This document shows positions 1-4,457 of a DNA stretch of 6,938 nt, piece by piece. A model generated the notes under the pieces. It saw nothing but the letters and a program-made list of their open reading frames with translations, was not told the origin of the DNA and searched no databases. A program made the position numbers and the translations under genes. The stretch is from assembly GCA_017397695.1 (NCBI GenBank), contig JAFQIF010000178.1:1-6938 (forward strand). The letters run 5' to 3'. This stretch comes from Clostridia bacterium. Lineage in GTDB: Bacteria > Bacillota_A > Clostridia > Christensenellales > Aristaeellaceae. Position 1 is the first letter of the stretch; each line of letters starts with the position of its first letter.

Positions 1-13
1 ACCGGAGCCGAGC

Positions 14-28
14 GCGTCCAGTGGACGC
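14..28. other. Palindrome in left repeat
   Basis: The 15-nt sequence gcgtccagtggacgc is a perfect inverted repeat of 7-nt arms around one central base. In RNA it could form a short GC-rich stem, but no T run follows on either side, so I do not call it an intrinsic terminator. An identical palindrome lies at 6911-6925. Confidence 0.75.
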
Positions 29-69
29 AATAAGCAAGGCGGAGCGTGGAAAATCGCAAGGAGTGGCAG

Positions 70-152
70 AATGCCGCGACTATGCGAGTTTTCCGGGAAT
101 GCCGCGACTATGCGAGTTTTCCGGGAATGCCGCAACTATGCAAGTTTCCCGG
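70..152. repeat. Three 28-bp tandem units in left repeat
   Basis: Two identical 28-bp units (70-97 and 98-125) begin aatgccgcgactatg and end gagttttccggg. A third, diverged unit (126-152) differs at 134, 142 and 148 and loses its last base. Because 28 is not a multiple of three, successive units are read in different frames. None of the three inward frames has a stop, so gene callers can open false proteins here that begin with residues like MPRLCEFSGN. Each unit has a small internal dyad (cgc-gactat-gcg), and the unit joints carry ccgg. Confidence 0.9.
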
Positions 153-172
153 ACAGCGTCCCCAACGTCCCC

Positions 173-1120
173 TTACAGCGCGATGTTGAAGGAAACCTCG
201 TAGTTCTTCTGTGCGCTGAGGTGATAGGCTTCTTCGACGTCACTGCCCCAGGAGTCAATGCCGCCCACGCCGCGCACAGCGCCGTAAACGCACAGCACGG
301 TGCGCCTGGCCGGCGGAAGCTCCTCGTGATGGGTCGCGTTCTCCAGCTCCTCGGCGGTATAGGGCAGGCAGGAGAAGGCGAAGGGCTTTTCATCCATCGT
401 GATCTTCAGGCTGCTCTCGGCCGGGTTCTTGGTATTGGCCAGCTGGGTATTGCGGCGCACTTCCACCCACTGCGTATTCATATGCATGCCGCAGTCCTGC
501 GGAACCATGTACGGCGTAACCGGCAGACCCTTCACCTCGTACACGCCCGGGACGCCGCCGGCCATACGGTCCGGATAGGTCTCGCCGGAGAGGCCCTCGT
601 AGGTGAATCCGGTCGCATGGGTCGGCATGATCATGCGCAGGCCGAAGACCGGCAGCTGCGGCAGGCCCTCAGTGCCGAAGTACTTGGCCTTCACGTTCAC
701 ACCCGCGCTCGTCGCGGTGTAGGTAACGGTCACCTTCGCCGCCGGCACGGTCAGGGTCTCAAACGCATAGGTGATTTCAACGCTCTCTGCGGTCTCGTCT
801 GCGGAATACTTGTTGTTTTCCGGGGCGATCGGCATGGCGATCGCTTCGCCATTGACCGCCACGCTCACGCCGGTCTGGCGGATAAAGGTATCCGCCGCCA
901 GCCAGCAGCCGCTCTTCAGATGGAAGCGGCTGCCGCGGTCATTGTCCGTCAGCGCGCGCCAGAAGGTCGGCTGCGGGGAACGATACATCCACTCACGACC
1001 GCCAGAAACGAGGGACTCGATGCCGCCGCGGATATAATTAAAGATGACATGCCAGCCTTCGCCGTAGGCACCCAGGGTCAGGTCGCCGTAGACGATGTGA
1101 AGCTTATTCGTGCAGTCCAT
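173..1120 (-). CDS. lacM: Beta-galactosidase small subunit LacM
   Basis: This gene encodes the 315-residue small subunit of a heterodimeric GH2 beta-galactosidase. It corresponds to the C-terminal part (beta-sandwich domain 5) of one-chain LacZ. It starts MDCTNKLHIVYGD, closely resembling lactobacillar LacM. Family landmarks are PTFWRALTDNDRG (51-63, LacZ LDND region), GLSGETYPDR (176-185, LacZ NYPDR) and GGIDSW (286-291), whose W291 matches the LacZ Trp999 that helps form the substrate pocket. No signal peptide is seen, so the product is cytoplasmic. The start at 1120 has an AGGAGG 12 nt upstream; an in-frame ATG at 1168 would give 16 extra, unconserved residues. The start overlaps the lacL end by 17 nt in another frame, which indicates translational coupling. 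The stop at 173-175 lies 15 nt from the terminal repeat. Confidence 0.95.
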   Translation of the reverse strand: MDCTNKLHIVYGDLTLGAYGEGWHVIFNYIRGGIESLVSGGREWMYRSPQPTFWRALTDNDRGSRFHLKSGCWLAADTFIRQTGVSVAVNGEAIAMPIAPENNKYSADETAESVEITYAFETLTVPAAKVTVTYTATSAGVNVKAKYFGTEGLPQLPVFGLRMIMPTHATGFTYEGLSGETYPDRMAGGVPGVYEVKGLPVTPYMVPQDCGMHMNTQWVEVRRNTQLANTKNPAESSLKITMDEKPFAFSCLPYTAEELENATHHEELPPARRTVLCVYGAVRGVGGIDSWGSDVEEAYHLSAQKNYEVSFNIAL

Positions 1121-2981
1121 AGTAATACTTAACCTCCTGAATCGCAGGCTTCTCGGTTCTGTCCGCAAAGACGATGCCGTTGCCGGAGAACTCGTAGTCC
1201 GCCGGACGATCGTCGAAGTCGCCGCCGTAGCGGATCACGTCACGGCCGGTCACCTCGTCCTTGACCATGATCGCCTGGTCGATGTAGTCCCAGATAAAGC
1301 CGCCCTGCATCATCGGGTAGCTGTCCACCAGATCGTAGTAGGACTTCAGGCCGCCCAGCGAGTTGCCCATGTCATGCATGTACTCGCACAGGATGAACGG
1401 CTTGGGCGGATCGTTGTCCAGGTACTCCTTGATCTTGGGCGCCGGGGTGTACATGTGGCTCTCCATGTCGGAGATGCGATCCTTGTACGCCGGGTTGTTG
1501 AACACGCCTTCGTAGTGCACCAGGCGGCTGGGATCCTTCTCCTTGAAGAAACGATTCATCTTCACCAGCACCTCGCCCGCGAAGGACTCGTTGCCCAGGG
1601 ACCAGAACAGGATGGACACGTGATTCTTGAAGGTTTCAAAATTGGTGTACGCGCGGTCGAGCACGACGGCCTCCCACTCCGGCAGGCTGCCCGGCACGTT
1701 CCAGCTCGGCTCGATGATGCCGGCCTTCTGCCAGGAGCCGTGGGTTTCAAGGTTGGTTTCGGCCATCATATAGATACCGGCCTCGTCGCAGCGGCTGTAG
1801 AAGGACAGGCGATCCGGATAATGGCAGGTACGCACCGCATTGATGTGGTTGCGCTTCATGCACTCGATATCCCAGATCTCATCTTCGTCGGTGATCACAC
1901 GGCCGGAGCGGCAGTTCCACTCGTGGCGGTTCACGCCGTTGATGACCAGGCGCTCGCCGTTGAGCATCATGATCTTATTGACCATCTCGATCTTGCGGAA
2001 GCCGATGGGCTGGGGCACGATCTCGATGAGCTCGCCGTTTTCATCCAGCAGGCGGAGCTCAAGCATGTACATGTTCGGATGATGGTTGTGCCAGAGCTTG
2101 ACCTGACCCGGCATCTCCATGTCAACGGTCAGCTTTTCCTCGGCATAGGCTTCAGCGCTGGCGAGCACCTCGTCGCCATCCTTCACCAATGCCTGCACCT
2201 TCACGGCGCGGCCGCTGAGCTTGAGATCGACGCTGACCTTGCCCGCGAGCGTCTTGAGATCGACGACCGGCTTTGCCCACAGATCCTCCACATGCGCCTT
2301 CGGCTTGGCCAGAAGAGAAACGCTGCGGAAGATGCCGAAGAAGCGGAAGAAGTCCTGATCCTCCAGATACGCGGCACTGGAGCGCTTGTGCACCTCAACG
2401 CACAGGGTGTTGCCCTTCTCGCGGATGACCTCGGTGAGATCAAACTCGGACGGGGTGAAGGTATCCTCGGCATAGCCCAGGAACGTGCCGTTGAGCCAGA
2501 CGTACATCGCCTGCTCCACGCCCTCAAAGCGGACGGCCACACGCTTGCCGCAAAGAGCCTCGTTCAGATCGAACTTGCAGACGTAGGAGCCAACCGGATT
2601 GTAATCCGCCTCGGAGAACTGGCCCTCCATCACAGCGCCCGGCATGCCGGAGAACGCCGGACGGCGGTAGTAGTGGCCCTCCCACGGGTACATCGTATTG
2701 ATGTAGTGGATCCTGTCATAGCCGGCCATCTCGATATGGCCCGGCACGGTGATGTCATCGAAGGAAGAGACGTCATAGCCTTCTTCATAGAAGCTGGCCG
2801 GGCGGGAAGCGCTGTTGACGGAGTAAGCAAACTTCCACACGCCGTTGAGGGACTGGCAAAGCGTCTGCCTGCCGGCCTTCGCGTCCGCCTCGGTTTCATA
2901 GTAGAGATGATCGCTGTGCGCATCGACCTGACCGACGCGGAATACGCGCGGATCATCGAGCCACTTGATGTTCGGCTGCAT
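1104..2981 (-). CDS. lacL: Beta-galactosidase large subunit LacL
   Basis: This gene encodes the 625-residue large, catalytic subunit of a two-chain GH2 beta-galactosidase, which hydrolyses lactose and related beta-galactosides in the cytoplasm by a retaining mechanism. In order it shows an N-terminal segment starting MQPNIKWLDD, a sugar-binding jelly-roll (about 40-225, with FFRFFGIFRSVSL at 211-223), an immunoglobulin-like domain (about 225-330) and a TIM barrel (about 335-625). GVNRHEW lies at 349-355. SLGNES (461-466) holds the acid/base E465, and ILCEY (530-534) holds the nucleophile E533, matching E. coli LacZ E461 and E537. The protein stops at YYYGLHE, where LacZ would continue, and LacM supplies the rest. 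The length fits lactobacillar LacL (about 625-630 residues, from memory). The start is set by AGGAGG 9 nt upstream. The gene has its own promoter and is first in lacLM. Confidence 0.96.
   Translation of the reverse strand: MQPNIKWLDDPRVFRVGQVDAHSDHLYYETEADAKAGRQTLCQSLNGVWKFAYSVNSASRPASFYEEGYDVSSFDDITVPGHIEMAGYDRIHYINTMYPWEGHYYRRPAFSGMPGAVMEGQFSEADYNPVGSYVCKFDLNEALCGKRVAVRFEGVEQAMYVWLNGTFLGYAEDTFTPSEFDLTEVIREKGNTLCVEVHKRSSAAYLEDQDFFRFFGIFRSVSLLAKPKAHVEDLWAKPVVDLKTLAGKVSVDLKLSGRAVKVQALVKDGDEVLASAEAYAEEKLTVDMEMPGQVKLWHNHHPNMYMLELRLLDENGELIEIVPQPIGFRKIEMVNKIMMLNGERLVINGVNRHEWNCRSGRVITDEDEIWDIECMKRNHINAVRTCHYPDRLSFYSRCDEAGIYMMAETNLETHGSWQKAGIIEPSWNVPGSLPEWEAVVLDRAYTNFETFKNHVSILFWSLGNESFAGEVLVKMNRFFKEKDPSRLVHYEGVFNNPAYKDRISDMESHMYTPAPKIKEYLDNDPPKPFILCEYMHDMGNSLGGLKSYYDLVDSYPMMQGGFIWDYIDQAIMVKDEVTGRDVIRYGGDFDDRPADYEFSGNGIVFADRTEKPAIQEVKYYYGLHE
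1133..1138 (-). promoter_or_regulatory. lacM ribosome binding site inside lacL
   Basis: The minus strand reads AGGAGG here, 12 nt before the lacM ATG and inside the last codons of lacL. It argues that lacM is separately initiated and that the LacL/LacM break is a real gene boundary, not a frameshift. The spacing is slightly long. Confidence 0.85.
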
Positions 2982-2990
2982 GCTCAGGTA

Positions 2991-2996
2991 CCTCCT
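2991..2996 (-). promoter_or_regulatory. lacL ribosome binding site
   Basis: AGGAGG on the minus strand, 9 nt before the lacL ATG. A weak dyad, TGTATATACA (2998-3007), directly abuts it and could act on initiation, but it is short and AT-rich. Confidence 0.88.
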
Positions 2997-3038
2997 GTGT
3001 ATATACAGATTGTGTGATGCAGAGTATCCTCATATAAC

Positions 3039-3067
3039 ATTATACGAAATTAAGCTGACCATGTAAA
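3039..3067 (-). promoter_or_regulatory. Sigma-A promoter of lacLM
   Basis: On the minus strand the -35 is TTTACA (3062-3067, 5 of 6 consensus bases) and the -10 is a perfect TATAAT (3039-3044), with a 17-nt spacer (3045-3061). Transcription would begin near 3032, giving a leader of about 50 nt. The -10 lies in a small dyad, TATAA-CA-TTATA (3033-3044), which could be an operator half or just AT-richness. I found no convincing catabolite-response (cre) site. The promoter starts right after the stop of the chrA remnant, so lacLM does not depend on that gene. Confidence 0.8.
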
Positions 3068-3080
3068 GGGCGATTCGCTG

Positions 3081-3417
3081 TTACACCGCGCCAAAAAGTA
3101 CGCCCAGAACCAGCGACACGCCTGCCGAAGCAATCAGCGCAACGACAGCCGGACGCAGAATACCGAGGATTCCCTTGATGACCGACAGATAGACCCAGGC
3201 CAGCAGCGATACCAGCACCAGCGACGGCGCGAGCACGCCCATCGTCGCACATACAGCGCCAGCCAGCCCCGCCACGCGCCAGCCAGCCGTATTCGTCCAC
3301 AAATTTCTTTTTCATCAGCGATACGATCACGTAGCCGCCGCCGAATGTGAATGCGCTGATCGTGAACATCGAAGCAAATAGGCGTGCAAGCACGCCCATG
3401 CCGTTCTTTCTTTCCAT
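3081..3417 (-). pseudogene. Chromate transporter (ChrA-type) remnant, frameshifted and truncated
   Basis: The first frame, from the ATG at 3417, reads MERKNGMGVLARLF and then FTISAFTFGGGYVIVSLMKK, the N-terminal hallmark of ChrA-family transporters. After VDEYGWL (about residue 46, near 3280) homology jumps to another frame ending at 3081, with RVAGLAGAVCATMGVLAPS and ILRPAVVALIASAG, which are later ChrA segments. The usual stretch between them (about 30 residues, including the PGP motif) is missing, and the C-terminal 50 or so residues are absent. The joint lies in ggctggctggcg, fitting deletion between short GGCTGG repeats. About 112 codons remain of the 175-200 usual for short ChrA proteins. 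Intact relatives are membrane proteins linked to chromate or other anion efflux; this one should be non-functional. ChrA assignment is firm, but a sequencing error alone would not explain the missing middle. Confidence 0.85.
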
Positions 3418-3426
3418 AGGCATATT

Positions 3427-3432
3427 CCTCCT
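3427..3432 (-). promoter_or_regulatory. Ribosome binding site of chrA remnant
   Basis: AGGAGG on the minus strand. It is only 3 nt from an ATG at 3423 but 9 nt from the ATG at 3417, so the latter is the better start. Its survival suggests the gene decayed recently. Confidence 0.75.
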
Positions 3433-3439
3433 GCAAACC

Positions 3440-3468
3440 AGCATATCACGATGCCCGGCAGATGTAAA
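3440..3468 (-). promoter_or_regulatory. Probable promoter of chrA remnant
   Basis: On the minus strand, -35 TTTACA (3463-3468) and -10 TATGCT (3440-3445) are separated by 17 nt. The TG one base upstream of the -10 gives an extended -10 (TGATATGCT). The start site would be near 3433, leaving a very short leader before the ribosome binding site. The -10 matches only 4 of 6 consensus bases, so the call is moderate. Confidence 0.5.
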
Positions 3469-3507
3469 CATTCTTTGCGCCGGTCAGCATTTTCTGCACG
3501 TTCTGAA

Positions 3508-3536
3508 TTGACAGATTGTTCATATTCTTCTATAAT
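3508..3536 (+). promoter_or_regulatory. Consensus sigma-A promoter of the ABC operon
   Basis: TTGACA (3508-3513) and TATAAT (3531-3536) are both perfect consensus hexamers with the optimal 17-nt spacer (3514-3530). The expected start is near 3543, about 53 nt before the GTG of the ATPase gene. A promoter this strong ahead of an export-type ABC pair is usually held down by a repressor, which fits the inverted repeat that overlaps its 3' edge. Confidence 0.92.
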
Positions 3537-3572
3537 AAAAACATAAAAACAAAATCGTTTTTACGTTTTTAT
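3535..3572. promoter_or_regulatory. Operator-like inverted repeat over the ABC promoter
   Basis: Two direct half-sites, ATAAAAAC (3535-3542) and ATAAAAAC (3543-3550), are followed by a 6-nt centre (aaaatc) and two inverted half-sites, GTTTTTAC (3557-3564) and GTTTTTAT (3565-3572). The 16-nt arms pair at 15 positions; the exception is a3543 with c3564. The element covers the last two bases of the -10 and the predicted start site, the usual place for a repressor operator. It could instead form a hairpin at the 5' end of the mRNA. No regulator gene for it lies in this window. Confidence 0.75.
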
Positions 3573-3580
3573 CCTTGTTC

Positions 3581-3587
3581 AAGGAGG
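3581..3587 (+). promoter_or_regulatory. Ribosome binding site of ABC ATPase gene
   Basis: AAGGAGG, 8 nt before the GTG at 3596. This decides the start: an in-frame TTG at 3575 would lie upstream of this site and has no ribosome binding site of its own. Confidence 0.9.
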
Positions 3588-3595
3588 CTGTTTCC

Positions 3596-4300
3596 GTGGG
3601 CTATATCACCTTTGAAAACGTCTGCAAGCACTACCAGACGGGCGACACCGTGGTCAAGGCGGTAGACAATGTCAATTTTACCATCGAGAAGGGCGAGTTC
3701 TGCGTGGTACTCGGTCCCTCCGGCGCAGGCAAGACGACCGTGCTCAACCTGCTGGGTGGCATGGATAAAGCCACCAGCGGCCATATCATCGTCGACGGCA
3801 AGGAGATCACCGGCATGCGCGGTCCGCAGCTGACGGAGTACCGCCGCCACGACGTGGGCTTCGTCTTCCAGTTTTACAACCTGATGCCCAACCTCACCGC
3901 GCTGGAAAACGTGGAGCTGGCGCGCCAGGTCTGCCGCGATCACGCGCTGGATCCCAAGACCGTCATGGAGCAGGTGGGCCTTGGCGAGCGCCTGCGCAAT
4001 TTCCCTGCGCAATTATCCGGCGGCGAGCAGCAGCGCGTGTCCATCGCGCGCGCGCTGTGCAAAAATCCCGCGCTGCTGCTGTGCGACGAGCCGACCGGCG
4101 CGCTGGATTCAAAAACCGGCGTGCAGGTGCTTTCCCTCCTTAAAGACGTCTGCAAAACCTACAGCGCCACCGTCGTCATCATCACCCATAATGCGATGAT
4201 CGCCCCGCTGGGCAACCGCGTCATCCGCATCAAGAACGGCGGCATCGAATCCATCGAAATCAACGAGCATCCGGCAAGCGTTGATGACATCGTCTGGTAA
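3596..4300 (+). CDS. ABC transporter ATP-binding protein (MacB/LolD-type)
   Basis: This 234-residue nucleotide-binding subunit powers the FtsX-type permease encoded downstream. All ABC motifs are intact: Walker [10 protein letters not shown] (40-48, K46), Q-loop Q92 in [18 protein letters not shown], signature LSGGEQQ (140-146), Walker B LLLCDEP (160-166, catalytic E165), D-loop D171 and H-loop H198. The [12 protein letters not shown] segment and short length are typical of the MacB/LolD/SalX group, whose members export substrates or drive periplasmic or cell-surface work from the membrane. The short tail ending [10 protein letters not shown] resembles tails on many Clostridia homologues. It uses a GTG start. 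It follows a consensus promoter with an operator-like site and is separated from the permease gene by 157 nt. Substrate cannot be inferred. Confidence 0.93.
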   Translation: MGYITFENVCKHYQTGDTVVKAVDNVNFTIEKGEFCVVLGPSGAGKTTVLNLLGGMDKATSGHIIVDGKEITGMRGPQLTEYRRHDVGFVFQFYNLMPNLTALENVELARQVCRDHALDPKTVMEQVGLGERLRNFPAQLSGGEQQRVSIARALCKNPALLLCDEPTGALDSKTGVQVLSLLKDVCKTYSATVVIITHNAMIAPLGNRVIRIKNGGIESIEINEHPASVDDIVW

Positions 4301-4343
4301 AAGGGCTGTGCCCGCACCCCTTACGCTTCTCCTTGCTACTAAT

Positions 4344-4375
4344 GGTATCGTTCGGGCGGAAGGCCCTCCGATACC
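4344..4375 (+). other. Hairpin 1 in the ATPase-permease gap
   Basis: GGTATCG (4344-4350) pairs with CGATACC (4369-4375). After a small internal loop (ttc against tc), GGGC (4354-4357) pairs with GCCC (4363-4366) around ggaag. No T run follows, so it is not a standard intrinsic terminator. It could stabilise or process the operon mRNA, or lower transcription of the permease gene. Confidence 0.6.
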
Positions 4376-4402
4376 CTGCTTTGCAATAATTCCATGAGAC
4401 AT

Positions 4403-4422
4403 GTCTGAAACAGATTTCAGAC
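4403..4422 (+). other. Hairpin or operator 2 in the ATPase-permease gap
   Basis: GTCTGAAA (4403-4410) and TTTCAGAC (4415-4422) form a perfect 8-bp inverted repeat around caga, ending 22 nt before the permease ribosome binding site. It may be an RNA hairpin affecting permease translation or a protein site; no clear -35/-10 pair was found beside it. Together with hairpin 1 it accounts for most of the 157-nt gap at 4301-4457, which has no convincing small gene. Confidence 0.6.
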
Positions 4423-4444
4423 CAATCATCGCGATCCCATCTGA

Positions 4445-4452
4445 GAGGTGAT
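4445..4452 (+). promoter_or_regulatory. Ribosome binding site of permease gene
   Basis: GAGGTGAT is an 8-nt match to the 16S-complementary sequence, 5 nt before the TTG at 4458. It supports that start. An ATG at 4451 overlaps the site and is in another frame. Confidence 0.85.
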
Positions 4453-4457
4453 GCGCT

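Larger units (their letters stand above)
1..157. repeat. Left copy of long terminal inverted repeat (composite dispersed repeat)
   Basis: This stretch is the reverse complement of 6782-6938, with one mismatch in 157 positions (a at 142 against c at 6797). It is composite: a unique outer part (about 1-69) with a short palindrome at 14-28, then a run of 28-bp tandem units (70-152) and a short tail. It lies just beyond the lacM stop codon, so it would be transcribed as the 3' end of a lacLM message. No transposase, T-rich terminator tail or target duplication is visible, and the window stops exactly at the repeat edge, so the true outer boundary is unknown. I favour a dispersed intergenic repeat family over the ends of a transposon. 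Confidence 0.93.

Noticed and set aside
14..28. Intrinsic terminator at the palindrome in the repeats
   Set aside because: The stem is short with almost no loop and no T run follows on either strand.
70..152. CRISPR array from the 28-bp repeats
   Set aside because: The units are directly contiguous with no spacers, and no cas gene is present.
71..1132. 353-codon open frame on the plus strand from the left repeat across lacM
   Set aside because: It is antisense to LacM with reverse-frame composition; the ATG comes from the repeat.
1104..1168. Frameshift in a one-chain lacZ
   Set aside because: AGGAGG precedes the second gene, LacM-like sequence begins exactly at MDCTNKLHIVYGD, and both lengths match known LacL and LacM, so two genes is the better reading.
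2995..3008. lac operator in the lacL leader (CTGT-N6-ACAG, or TGTATATACA)
   Set aside because: The dyad is short and AT-rich, the two possible arm choices conflict, and no second copy was found nearby.
1110..3017. 635-codon open frame on the plus strand opposite lacL
   Set aside because: It is antisense to a firmly identified gene, has low-complexity composition rich in H, A, V, R and D typical of reverse frames in high-GC genes, and has no recognisable domain.
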